From positions 86,804,696-86,868,695 of the forward strand of contig OX638132.1 in the NCBI GenBank assembly GCA_951804985.1: a stretch of DNA of 64,000 nt, written 5' to 3'. The first letter of the stretch is position 1. Every line of letters begins with the position of its first letter. The notes under the pieces were generated by a model. That model had not been told where the DNA came from, did no database searches, and worked only from the letters and a program-made list of their open reading frames with translations. Positions 25,413-36,513 of the stretch are shown here, in pieces. Source of the DNA: Dryomyza anilis (lineage: Eukaryota; Arthropoda; Insecta; Diptera; Dryomyzidae). The translations under genes were made by a program, and so were the position numbers.

Positions 25413-26039
25413 CTAATATAATCTATTGGATCTTTAAATTCCACATTAAAAACTTTTTATATTAAAAAATATTTTTTATTTCATATTTTTTTTCAAAACT
25501 TTTAAAATAGTGCCCATTCAATATGTTGAAATGGTATTTGAAATTTAATTTAATTGCATGTACAAAAATATGCACCTTTTACATATGAAACGTTCAGAAC
25601 AATTTCGAATAATTAAAATCAGAATATAAAAAAATATGGTTTTTACTAAAAATTTTCTATTTTGTTACGAACTTGTTTAATAAGTTTATTTATTGAAATA
25701 TACTGTAGAAGGCACATATATTGAAAATATATATCATAAATTATTATTTAACATTTTAATTTAAAATGAATTTTCCACAATTCCATTTCTTTTTTGTATT
25801 TTGGTGGTTATTTAATTTTTTTTGGGGAATATTTCATTAACCAGAATTTGCAAAATATTTTGGGTATTATTTAATTTATTTTGAGGTTTATTTCATTTGG
25901 GTGTTATATTATTTTATTTGGTTATTTTTTTTATTTGTTGGGGGTTTATATCATAGGGCGTTATTTCATTGAGTGTTATTTCATTGGGGGCTATTTCGTA
26001 ATCCATTTATGTTAGTATTTGTCCATTTAACCTACACGA

Positions 26040-26342
26040 ACATAACGCATTTTGCACTATCTCTCACGCTCAATGTACTCGGTAAATACTCGTATTTACT
26101 CACCGATAATAGTTTAGAGCTCCTCAACTGTAGAGTGTAGAGCAGTAGAGTGCAGCATTAAACGCTGTTGTGGTTTTCATAACTTCAGTTGAGCGGTCCG
26201 AGCAGTGATTCAGTTACCAACATCAGCGCCTAGTGTTAAGTTCGTAAGTGCGCGATCGCTTCGGTATCGTAAATAAAAATTTATAAATTTACAAACAAAT
26301 TTGGTTGTTTTAAAACACATCAAATAAGTGCAAAATATATTG
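26040..26342 (+). promoter_or_regulatory. Candidate promoter and non-coding first exon (perhaps of the CRAL-TRIO gene)
   Basis: Immediately right of the 2.26 kb transposon the DNA becomes mixed and non-repetitive. Two matches to the arthropod initiator TCAGTT occur at 26185 and 26210. A leader-like segment follows and ends with a strong donor, ATTG|GTAAGT, the GT being at 26343-26344. No long ORF is present in the putative exon. The next plus-strand coding exon is at 33055, so this is a plausible distant 5' UTR exon of the CRAL-TRIO gene; the link is inference. Confidence 0.4.
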
Positions 26343-27410
26343 GTAAGTTTTGTAAATGAGGTCAACTCCCAAAACATTTAGGGCATAGTAAAAAGAAAAA
26401 ATACGACATTGCAACTTAAAAGTGTAACAAACAAACTTGTATAATATAATACAGTGCCAATTAGTAATTATGAATTATGCACTCGCACGCAAATCTCTGT
26501 AACGAATGTTATGCGTTCATGACATAAATACGATCTCACGATACATTTAGTTGGCTTGCCTTGTAGATGAAAAATACTCAACTCTGAAGTTGAAGTGCTA
26601 TAGCACTATAGAAAGAAATGATAGAAATAACGAAAAAAAGAATAAATTTCTAAAAATGAATATACATGCAATAAAGCGCAGAGGCTTCTTAGAACAAGAC
26701 AGATAGATGTCTGTCCATGTCCAATTTCATTTAAATATATTAATTAACTGGTGTGTCAGGCTTGACAGCCCATAATTTGATTACTCGTTTCTCGTATTAT
26801 TAAAGATTGCGTTTTTATAACGTTATTTTGATTGCGTTTTCCTCTTTTTTTTTTGAAACTAGTTTAAGCTACTTAGATATTGAATTTATTGCTGTTTTTT
26901 GCAGCAAGTTTAAGGCTATTATTTAATAAGCTTCGCAATGTCCGGGTATCGCTGGGTACCGCTTGATTTAAGTACCTAGCTGATATAATTTATGCGGAAC
27001 TGACCCTTTTATTAATATAAAATAGTGCAAGTGTGCAATGATATTGTTGTGAATTAAGAAGATCACCACGTATTTTATAATTAGATGTTTTTCAATTAAT
27101 TAACGATATAAGTGGTTGGGAAATTTTTTATATCATGATATATTTATTTGCAATTATAACTTTTAAAGATGATTATAATTTATATATCAAGTATAATGTT
27201 GTAAATTTCCAACGCTCGTCGTCATTCAGACTTAATTATTGGAAGAATTTCATTTAATTAATTAATGTTATGATATAATGTTTTTGAAAAAAAGTATGTT
27301 TTTTAATGACCTATTTGCTTTTCTATATATTAATATAATTATTTTCATATTCATAGTATAACATTACGCGCTAGTGGAAATTTACACAATAATGGTAAAC
27401 ATGATAGTCC

Positions 27411-28280
27411 CCTACACAAAAAAAAACGAATTGACGTAAATATAGCAACCAATGTTAATTGTTTGCGATATTTTGATTATAGACGAAATTCAATCTAGTT
27501 TAAACTAAGATTAATTTGAAAATGTGACTGAAAAAGTGGATCATAAAGTCGTCTTAAAAGATGTAACTTCTGTAAAAGTTAAAGTTACATCTAAAGATGT
27601 AAATAAAAGATCGACATTACTACACAGAATATACAATCGATGTAAATATAGCAACCGATATTAATTGCATGCATTAATCAGTAGCCGCGGTAGCTCAGTG
27701 GTTAGTGCGTTAGACTGCGAGCCGAAAGGTACCTGGTTCAAGCCTGGACTGGGGCTAACAACATCTTTTCATAGAAACATTTTTCTATACCGCGCTACCT
27801 CTCGACAGTAAATGGCAAACCTACGAGAGTAAAACATTGCCTATGAAAAGCTCTTACCCGTCGTTCGGATTCGGCAATAAACTGTAGGTCCCCCCACCAC
27901 TTTGAGTACAAATATAACACGCACAGCTCTAAATGGTGAGAGAGCTCGGCCTAAGTTCTTGTAGGACCGTAGTGCCAAACTATTATTATTAATCAGTTCA
28001 GCAGTGAAATTCAGTAATTTAATGAAACATTGCTTATTTAACTACGAACAGCAAACTTTTTCATTAAATTGCCGAATTTCATTGCTGGACTGATTAATGC
28101 ATACAATTAATATCGATTTACGTCGATTATTTTTTTCTGTGTAGTGATGTCGGTCTTTTATTTACATCTTTAGATGTAACTTTAACTTTTACACAAGATA
28201 CATCTTTTAAGACGACTTTTTCAGTCACATTTTCAAAATAATCTTAGTTTAAACTAGATTTAATTTCGTCTATAATCAAC
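27411..28280. repeat. Three-layer nested foldback element with an inner SINE
   Basis: Outer inverted arms run 27474-27625 and 28140-28280 (shared words TAGACGAAATT, CTAGTTTAAACT, TTAAAGTTACATCTAAAGAT). Inside them a second inverted pair, near 27625-27680 and 28085-28145, carries CTACACAGAA and ATCGATGTAAATATAG-type sequence. Inside that sits a SINE at 27683-27987. A solo left end of the inner family also lies at 27411. The inner family has relatives at 47282-47935. Confidence 0.65.
27683..27987 (+). repeat. tRNA-headed SINE, complete copy with 10 bp target-site duplication
   Basis: The head AGCCGCGGTAGCTCAGTGGT contains an A box, and CTGGTTCAAGCCTGG contains a B box, as in a tRNA-derived pol III promoter. 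The body runs to an ATTATT tail. The perfect decamer ATTAATCAGT flanks the unit (27673-27682 and 27988-27997), which fixes both ends and marks it as a retroposed copy. It does not fold as an intact tRNA gene: the acceptor stem cannot pair and the element is 305 bp. Confidence 0.9.
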
Positions 28281-29609
28281 ATATCTTAAATATTTAAAAT
28301 GTCATATCTACTGATTACTAATTGTCCATCTCTCTGTAAAAGTTCAAGACATACGGCCTATTTGATTAGGAACTATAGGCTTTTAATGATTTTCAAAAGT
28401 TTAAACTAAATATTAACATGCACTGAAAACTGTACCTATGCGTATTCATCAAAAGTACAAATATTTAAAACTTCTTAAAATATTTCTTAAAATAAAAAAT
28501 ACCATGAAAAATACTACGTTTTTTCAGTTCACATTCATTAATTTTGATAAATAAGGTGCAGTATTTCAGTGCAAAGTTGAACTTAGTTTAAACTTGCTAT
28601 ATTCAACAACTATATTCAACTTATTCAAATTCACCATATACAAATTAATGCAAGTTTTATTTACATTCAATTTGATAGTTCCAGAATGTAATGAATTACA
28701 TTAAAAATAACTCATGTGATTTTTGCAAATACATACGTCATATAGTTCATTTACTAGATTTTGCTTTAAATTGTACTTTGGTCGTATCTGATATGGCTTT
28801 ATAACCTTGCGTTTTATCGCGCTTCTTCTTTTACTCGAATAAAGACGAAAAAAAAAAATAAAACTGTCACTTTTAAAGGTCATTAATATTGATGGTTATG
28901 TTAATTACGGTGCATCGATTAATTTTTAGTTTGCAGAGTTTAACCGAGTGAGGCATTGAACTTTCGCATGGAAACAACCCAAATACATATGCAGTTTCAA
29001 CAAAAGTTTTCCCCCTATTTGGTGTTATGTCTAACATGAATGCAGTAAACAAAAAAAATCTCCATTTTAAAAAATTAAGCGAAAATAAATAGGTTTATTT
29101 AGATCAACGATGGAAATCCAAACAAACAAAATGTTCAATTTCAGTTTTATACCTCGTTTGGGTTATGGTTTCAAGTTTGGTTTCGATCTTTTCATAGTTT
29201 GATTTTGGCCTTAGTATTAATATTACTTTTTGTCCATATTTTTAATATATTAAATAAATGTATTTCTCCTAGAAGAACTAAAAACAAATTGATTTATAAT
29301 TTTAATAAAAAAATTAAAAATATATTTTTTCTGTTTGTTTTTCATATATTTTTAAAAAACCATTTTAAATCTGGTATACTCCCGAAACCGTTTATTTGGC
29401 TTTTGATATTGGTTTATTTCTCATTTTTTTTAAACGGTTTTGGTTACCGGTTCAATCACTGATTCAGAAAATAACATTTTGCATTGGATCATTTTGTTTT
29501 TTATAGTTTAAAAGTAACAGGTCGCAGTTTTTAAAGAATTAGAAAAGGAATGGATTAAATTTGATATAATTTATATTTTGTAAATTTTGTTTTTATGTAT
29601 ATCGAATTC

Positions 29610-31590
29610 TGGAATGGGATCCGTATGATATGTCGAAACGTTAAAATGTCGAAATTTTAAAAGCCTTTGAACGTCGAAACAATATTTCATCAATCAAAAA
29701 ATGTCGAAAAATATTTTAAAGCTAGAAAATGCCGAAAAATTTTTGAAACTACCCAGCAAACCAAACGATAATTTTACGATATCGAAACGTTATCATTTAT
29801 AGCATCAAATTGTTGTTTTCGATAATCTATAATGATACGAAAACTATAGTGTTTTCGATAAAAACGAATCTGTCTAAAACGATATCGTTGTTTTTGTCGT
29901 TACAGATATCGTGATGATATCATAAATGGATTTATTTTCGATAGACAAATTTTATTTGTTCGGAAATTTTTATTTTTTGAAAAAAATTATAAAGAACACG
30001 CAATTAAATATTCAAATACTTTGAGTTGTATGTCTAAAATTTATCATTATTACATCGAATTTAAAAATTATTTTATTTTTTGACAAAAATTTTAAAAAAC
30101 ACGCAATTAAATATTCAAATACTTTGTGTTTTATATCTAAAATTTATCATTATTACATCGAATTTAAAAATTATCGTCAAATGGTTTGTAGGGTATAAAT
30201 ACAAAAACATATTTTTTTATAGTATCAAAAAATTGTCGAAAATTAAAATGCCGAAATATCAAAATGTTAAAATACAAATTTCAAAACGTATGTCAGCCAT
30301 TCCACACCAAATTTCCCAGGATTTGCAACTCACCCTCTTCGATTTCAATGAAATTTCGGCAACTGATAAACGTCATCGAGATCTGAATTGACCATTTTTA
30401 TACCCTACACTAAGAGTGAAAGGGTATATTCAGTTTGGTACGCCGTTTGTAACACCCAGAAGGAAGCATCTCCGGTATGGAAAAGTATATATATTCTTGA
30501 TCAGCATGATCTCCTGAGTTAGCGATGTCTGTCCTGCCCGCCTGTCTGTCCTTATGTCTGTCTGTTGAAATCTTGATTACAGAAAAAGTAGAAGAGCTAG
30601 AGCAATGAAACTTTAGATTTAGATTACTTATAGATCTAAGCTGTCTGAACAAGAAAATTGGCATGATCGGTCTATTGTGACCTGAGAACCGACCACTTAT
30701 GTTGAAATACCTCATATAAAATTTACATCTACAAATCAATATTACTGTATACGTGCTTAGGAAAACTTTTTTTGGTCAAATATATATTGACATCATGCTA
30801 TAATACATGAAAATGATGTTTTTCGGCGAAACGACTTGTGGTTTCCAAAAAAAAAATATCGAAATTCGGTACACCTACCCATTTGTAAATATGGGTATCA
30901 AATGATAGGAAATTCTTCAGCGATGGAAAGTTTGTAGTTATTTTCAGGATTCGTATACCCTGGTGACCTATATACCCTACACATATGTGTGGTTACCAGT
31001 CGGCTTAGACCGACTATAATTTTGATAATCCTAACTATCATAATAACACATACTTTAAAATTTCCCATGTGATCTAACCTTCCCAACTGGTTTTTATATA
31101 GTTCCGACCACTATTTCCAGAGATACATCCTAATAATAAAAAAAATTGTCAAAGATCCCTTTGTATGATGGTTCATATCTAAATATCTCTTGATGCCAGC
31201 AAATCCGTTAAGGTTTCGTTTTAAAACTAATAAAATAATCTTCTGGAAAATGTAAGTCTTCTTAACATGATCATCATCCTTGAACTTCAAATTTCATGTC
31301 CTTAAAAAAAAGTAAAATTTTAAAAATATCAAATTTGATCTATTATAAGCTAAATTCCAAAATGGTATTATTAAGGCATTTCGACATTTTCTATCATTTT
31401 TCGTCAAAAAATTATTTCGCTATATTAAATTTCGATATTTTTAGTTTTCGACATTTTATTTTTCAACATTTTTGTTTTTGACATTTTTGTTTTCGACATT
31501 TTTAGGTTTCGGCATTTTTATTTATAACATTTTTGTCTTCGGTATTTTTAGTTTCGATATTTTAAATTTCGACTTATTTTACCAGACCCA
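29610..31590. repeat. 2 kb foldback-like element with ATGTCGAAA arrays at both ends
   Basis: The left part (29625-29760, and again 30235-30290) repeats ATGTCGAAA/ATGCCGAAA words; the right part (31375-31575) repeats the complement TTTCGACATTTTT at about 15-20 bp steps. The extreme ends are loosely inverted (TGGAATGGGATC at 29610 against GACCCATCTGGAA near 31590). A different 0.7 kb repeat lies in the middle (30395-31095). I read it as a foldback transposon with variable subterminal arrays, carrying an insertion. Confidence 0.5.
30395..31095 (+). repeat. 0.7 kb dispersed repeat, family B, copy 1
   Basis: It starts TTTTATACCCTACACTAAGA and ends AACTGGTTTTT; it includes a CTGTCTGTC run near 30540. 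An inverted, diverged copy is at 34897-35818. The ORFs of 60-109 codons within are not protein-like. The element type was not recognised. Confidence 0.7.
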
Positions 31591-31999
31591 TCTGGAATAT
31601 CAAAAACTAGATGGTTCGAATACAAAATTTTAAAACGATTCGAATGGAATTTGGAATTTGGAATGTGTCAAAATTACATTCTTTGGTACCAGCGGAACAA
31701 CCGAATTAGGCAGACGAAGACCAATACTGCAATTTATTAAATGACATATAATATATCGTCGGTGATACTGCAAAACCGCCTATCCATATTTTCGAATACC
31801 TCTTTCACAATGAATTTTATAGAAGAAACAATACTATTTTCAGTCTCAATTCTGCACTTACTTCATATAATATTAAGTATGCCATAACTTATAAATGCAT
31901 TTTTCTAATTTATCCGATCAACATATCATGAGAAAAATTTAAAATCCAGTTAACATTTTTTTTATATGGTTTTACTTAATAACTCAAAAAACTTAGGTA

Positions 32000-33054
32000 G
32001 TATCCAAAGTATGAGATGTTGATTATAACACTGCCCAAGAAATATTAAATTTTGAATTGGTGCAGTAAAAGTTGCAGTTAATATTCGATACATTTGTTTC
32101 TGAAAATGGCATCAGATTTGTCAAGTTTTTGAGATATAGACAATTTTCAATTTCTTATTTCTTTGAGCTTTTTTTATTTTCCAAATTCAAACAAAAGAAA
32201 AGAACAAAATTATCATTTCGTTATTAGACGCAAAAAACCTTGCGAAAAAAAGAAATTTAAAATTAAAAAAAAAAAATTATAGATAAAAAAGTTATTATTT
32301 AATGGAAAAGTGACTTTTATGAATTGTTATTTTGTGCCATGTATCCTCTTTAAACTCTCATTAAAGAAAACAAATTACGATTCTTTATTAAAAAGTTAAT
32401 AAAGGGAAATTTTTTGACTTGTTAAATTAAAATGTTCTGATTTTATAAATATTGCAGCTGTAATCTAAGTAAAATTTAATGAAAATGATCTTTTGGATTT
32501 CATATTCACATTATTTGTTATATACTAGTAGAAGAATATGATTATGGCATGATGGTCGATATATATCGACGGCCCTTACAAAAACGAACACATTTTAAAT
32601 TTTTATAAACTAATTCAATACAAAAATTTGCAACGTTATGCAACTAAATTGTTGAAATAATGTTATGATTATATTCTATGATTAAAATAGTTAATGTTTC
32701 TGACAAAACATTACTATAACAAAAGATGAATAGTAAATATACCATGATTGCTGAAATTACTTAGTTATATAATCAGCTTGTCAATATTTAAAAATCCAGA
32801 CATAATGTACCTCCCTTGACATTATTGATTTTATCATGTTACAGTGAATACCACAATCATAAAATGTTACCACATGATACTAACAAACATGTTTTTTCTC
32901 TGCGTGTTTGCTCTGTTCTTGTTTGCTATAGTCTCTTTGCCGACTAATTTAAAAACCAAACACTTTATTATTGAAGTACAGCAGAATAATAAAATTGTAT
33001 TTGTCAATTGTATAAATATTTACAAATGTTTACATTATTCTAACATAAAAGAAA
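32000..33054. other. AT-rich DNA upstream of the CRAL-TRIO gene
   Basis: No gene or clear element. If the first exon is distant, the 3' splice site of the leader intron should be here: TTACAG at about 32840 and a weaker AG just before the start codon are candidates, but none has a strong pyrimidine tract. The 81-codon ORF at 32844 overlaps the start and is not supported. Confidence 0.3.
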
Positions 33055-34309
33055 ATGGTCAAACCGGAGAGCATGCAGTTCGACGATAACAAATTGCCGT
33101 TCATTGACTTGGGCACCGCAATCATTCGCATGGAACAGGAAGAGGCGCCCGAGTGGGCGCTGGAAAAAGCACGTAAAGAACTGCGAGAAGAGCCAGATAT
33201 TGTGAACGAGGCCATCAAGCAACTGAGAGAGTTAATTCAAAGTTAGTATGGAAACTATAATCATTTGAGTTATAATTATTAACATTCTATGTTTTTTTTT
33301 GCAGAGGAACAATATTTGGAACTTCCGCTCGATGATGAATATATGAAAATGTTTTTGCGTCCCTGTAAATACTATCCAGATAGCGCTTTGAAAAGGGTGA
33401 ATACAGCTATTCTTTATATACGAACACACAACACATATTGTGCGATAATGAATTTGTTGCATTTTGTTTTCAGCTTAAAAACTTTTATCACATGAAGCTG
33501 AAGTACGGCGAGCCCTGTGAGAATATCAAGCCCTCCAAACTGAAGAATGTTTTTGAGGCCGATATATTGTCATTGCTTCCGAACAGAGATCAACATGGAC
33601 GTCGAATGCTTGTGTTGGAGGCAGGCAGTAAGTGTCTCACTCTGTAAATCCTAACACAAACTATGAATAACCACGTTTAACTTTTAGAAAAATGGAAACC
33701 CTCAAAGGTACCACTGCTGGACTTCTTCAGAGGAATCCAAATGACGGTATTGGGTTCAATGGGAGAACCGCTGTCACAAATCTGTGGCGCCATTGTTATC
33801 ATCGATATGGAGGACTTGCCAATGGGTCACATTATGCAGTTTACACCATCTTTTGCCGCCATGCTGCTGGATTATATACAGGATTGCATATGCATGCGAC
33901 TTAAAGCTGTTCATATTGTGAACAATTCCTATATTTTCAATATGCTCTTTGCCATATTTAAGCCTTTCATTAAGGAGAAGTTGCGTAAGAGGGTGCGTCA
34001 AGAATTGTTTTATCAGATATATCAGAATGCTATAGTAATTTATAAATTTGCAGATTTTCTTCCATGGCAAAGATTTTAATTCACTGGCTGCTCATATAGA
34101 CAAAAGTGTGCTACCTGCCAAATATGGTGGCACCACCACGTGGGAGTTGCCAGAAGGCAAACTTTTGGGAGAATTCTTTGAATTTTTTTCAGACGACTAT
34201 GAAAGTAAGAGTTATTATTTAAATTCATTTTATTTCTTTGTTAAATGATTTTGTATTTACAGAGGCCGACAGCTATGGATTTACTGCAGGTTACAAAATA
34301 AAAAAATGA
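33055..34309 (+). CDS. CRAL-TRIO domain lipid-binding protein (alpha-tocopherol transfer protein-like), 6 exons
   Basis: Exons 33055-33241, 33305-33396, 33474-33627, 33688-33992, 34054-34204 and 34263-34309 join in frame to 311 residues; all junctions are GT/AG and phases agree. Residues about 25-95 form the helical CRAL-TRIO-N region (EWALEKARKELREEPDIVNE). Exons 3-5 form the lipid pocket, with GRRMLVLEAGKKWKPSKVPL spanning one junction, then ICGAIVIIDMEDLPMGHIMQ and the conserved end of the fold, RIFFHGKDFNSLAAHIDK and LPAKYGGTTTWELP. About 300 residues is normal for insect members, which are cytosolic carriers of hydrophobic ligands such as retinoids, tocopherols or phosphoinositides; the ligand cannot be read from sequence. 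There is no signal peptide. A polyadenylation hexamer lies at 34479. The start at 33055 is the first in-frame ATG and gives a typical N-terminus. Confidence 0.93.
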
Positions 34310-34726
34310 GAATAGTACAAAAAGAAAAAAAAAATGCTGATAAACCACAAATATTATTTCAATTTTTATTTTTAAGTGTGTGTGTTTTATGTTATAATGT
34401 TAATTAATTATTTGTTATTCTTGAATTTATTTAAACTAGTTAATACTCACAATAGTACAACAGTCATTTAAACTGTGCAATAAAATAGATTATTTTTTGA
34501 GCTGTGCAATGAAATTTGTTTTCTTAAACAATTAATCTTGATTATTTTTCATTTGCTAATTTATAAATTGGTTTTGTGCACAAAATTAGCAATGTTATGG
34601 GGTTGAACCGAAATCGAGACCAGGCGATTGATATAATCTCCTATTAATAATTCCAAAACGACCATGAAACCACAAACATAATGTGTGAATGAAATAACGC
34701 AAAATAGAATACAAAAAACAATTGTA

Positions 34727-34896
34727 GAGTCGATAGCTCAGAAGTCAGTGCGTTGGACTACGAGCCGAAAGGTACCTTGTTCAAATCTGTAGTGGGTCTA
34801 ACAACATCTTTTCATAGGAAAATTTTGACGATGAAAAAGGTCTCACCCCGCTGTGCAGATTCGGCATTAAACAGTAGGTTCCACCACTTTGAGTAC
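34727..34896 (+). repeat. tRNA-headed SINE, decayed and truncated copy
   Basis: GATAGCTCAGAAGTCAGTGC and CGAGCCGAAAGGTACC match the heads of the longer SINEs, with a decayed B box (TTGTTCAAATCTG). The body has a deletion and its 3' part is cut off at about 34896, where the inverted copy of repeat family B begins. Confidence 0.7.
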
Positions 34897-35818
34897 AAAA
34901 CCAGTTGGGAGGTTGGATAACATGGGAAATTTTAAAGTATGTGTTATTATGATAGTTAGGATTATCAAAATTATAGTCGGTCTAAGCCGACTATAAATAC
35001 CCTACACATATGTGTGGTTACCATTCAAAGTGGTATATAGGTCACCAGGGTATACGAATCATGAAAATAACTTCAAACTTTAAATCGCTGAAGAATTTCC
35101 ATTCATTTGATACCCATATTTACAAATGGGTAGGTGTACCGAAATTCGATTTTTTTTTTTGGGAACCACAAGTCGTTTCACGGAAAAACATTATTTAGCA
35201 TGTTTTGAGCATGAAGTCAATATATATTTGACCAAAAAAGTTTACCTAAGCACGTATACAGTAAAATTTTATATGAGGTATTTGAATATAAGTGGTCAGA
35301 TCACAGGTCATAATGGACCGATCTAGCCAATTTTTTCGCACATACAGCGTAGGTATATAAGCAATCTAAATTATTAGTTGGATTTATCAACTCTCATTTT
35401 TTAAGTAGTAGGGATTTCAACAGACGGACATCGCTAAATCGACTCAGGAGGCATGCTGATCAAGAATATAAAGGGTTTTTCAATAACACCGCTACAAACG
35501 TTTTCTCTTCAGTAAGGTTTGCCATTTCATGATGGAAGATATACGAGCCAACAACGAGTCGAAATTATTAAAATTTACAACCGAAATTCGAATTCGTATA
35601 TCTTTCCATCATGAAATGGCAAACCTTATTGAGGAGAAATGTCAAAAGAGCGGCAAGAAATATGGCGTCGTTTGCTGTCCCTGTCGCTCTACTTATGTAG
35701 CGTCCCTGTTAAAAACCCTTTATATACTTTTCCATACCGGAGATGCTTCCTTCAAGGTGTTACAAACGGCGTTCCAAACAGAATATACCCTTTCACTCTT
35801 AGCGTAGGGTATAAAAAT
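34897..35818 (-). repeat. Dispersed repeat family B, inverted copy 2, split by a MITE
   Basis: This is the reverse complement of 30395-31095, from AAACCAGTTGGGAGG to TTAGCGTAGGGTATAAAAA. Without the 250 bp MITE at 35471-35720 its length is about 670 bp. Together the two copies bracket the CRAL-TRIO gene as inverted repeats 3.8 kb apart. Confidence 0.7.
35471..35720. mobile_element. 250 bp mariner-type foldback MITE
   Basis: Ends are AAGGGTTTTT at 35471 and AAAAACCCTT at 35711-35720, with TA on both sides (35469-35470, 35721-35722) as for Tc1/mariner insertions. The two arms each carry the start of the same transposase ORF (TATACGAGCCAACAACGAGT in the left arm) pointing towards each other; the left arm has lost part of its outer sequence. 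It has inserted into repeat family B. Confidence 0.8.
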
Positions 35819-36198
35819 GCCATGGACATCCCATACATCAATTCTATATAAATTTGACTTCATACTCAGTTTGTTTCTATTACATAACGTTTTAAAGATA
35901 CGAGAAATGTTTCGAAATCGGATCGATATCGAAGACAAAAATGATCGAAGTTCGAGATTGCTGTGAAAAATATAGCGATACCAATTTGATAAATGTTTAA
36001 TTATCGTATGTTGTCAAAGTATTTGAATGTACGAACATTTTTAAACATTAGAAACGAGAAAACAATGAGATCGAACTTTTTTATCGACATTATTTGAGAA
36101 AGTTCGAGGCATCGAAGGTCTCCGAGACATGGCGAGACTGGGTGATGATAAATAAAAAAAAAAATGATTAATGTTTATGTAGTACATAGTTTAAGCTA

Positions 36199-36513
36199 GG
36201 AGTTATAACCAGAAGAAGAAGTCAGAAAACTATCATAATATCTTTGGAGAAAATGTTCGTCTTTGAAAATGAGCTGGATTCTCTAAACAACTAAATTCTC
36301 CAACACATACTATTTTTGAAATATAAGCCTAATAATAACGAAAAAAACTCAAGAAGTTAGGACTATTTTTCCCTGATAGGTAGGCTTATATTTCAGATGT
36401 AGTATGTGTTGGAGAATTTAGTTGTTTAGAGACCCCAGCTCATTTTCAAAGACGAACATTTTCTCCAAATATATTATGATAGTTTTCTGACTTCTTCTTC
36501 TGTTTATAACTCC
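36199..36513. repeat. 315 bp near-perfect inverted repeat (long hairpin)
   Basis: Bases from 36199 (GGAGTTATAACCAGAAGAAG) pair with the sequence ending at 36513 (CTTCTTCTTCTGTTTATAAC then TCC). The arms are about 130-135 bp with few mismatches and surround a loop of roughly 45 bases. Words such as GAAAATGTTCGTCTTTGAAA and TCTCCAACACATACTA occur on both arms. It is most likely a young foldback MITE; a transcript through it would form a long duplex. Confidence 0.8.

Larger units (their letters stand above)
23744..26001. mobile_element. 2.26 kb transposon with subterminal GAAATAAC(A)CCC repeats and a nested SINE
   Basis: The left end reads CTACGAAATACCCCCCAAAT and then GAAATAAC; the right end (25960-26001) is its inverse, GTTATTTCATTGGGGGCTAT then TTCGTA. 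Inside both ends the words TTTGGGTGTTATTTCATT and variants are repeated at irregular 15-25 bp spacing (23760-23870 and 25800-25985). The centre holds a decayed ATGATTG-rich repeat (about 24425-24925) and a SINE on the minus strand (25101-25412). No transposase ORF is visible. Confidence 0.6.

Noticed and set aside
27683..27760. tRNA gene
   Set aside because: A and B boxes are present, but the acceptor stem does not close, and the unit is a 305 bp SINE with target duplication and further copies.
29199..29462. 87-codon hydrophobic ORF resembling a membrane protein
   Set aside because: The phenylalanine/isoleucine content follows from AT richness; no splice-compatible neighbours and no recognisable family.
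32844..33089. 81-codon ORF overlapping the CRAL-TRIO start in another frame
   Set aside because: It competes with an exon whose frame continues through five splice junctions into a complete CRAL-TRIO fold.
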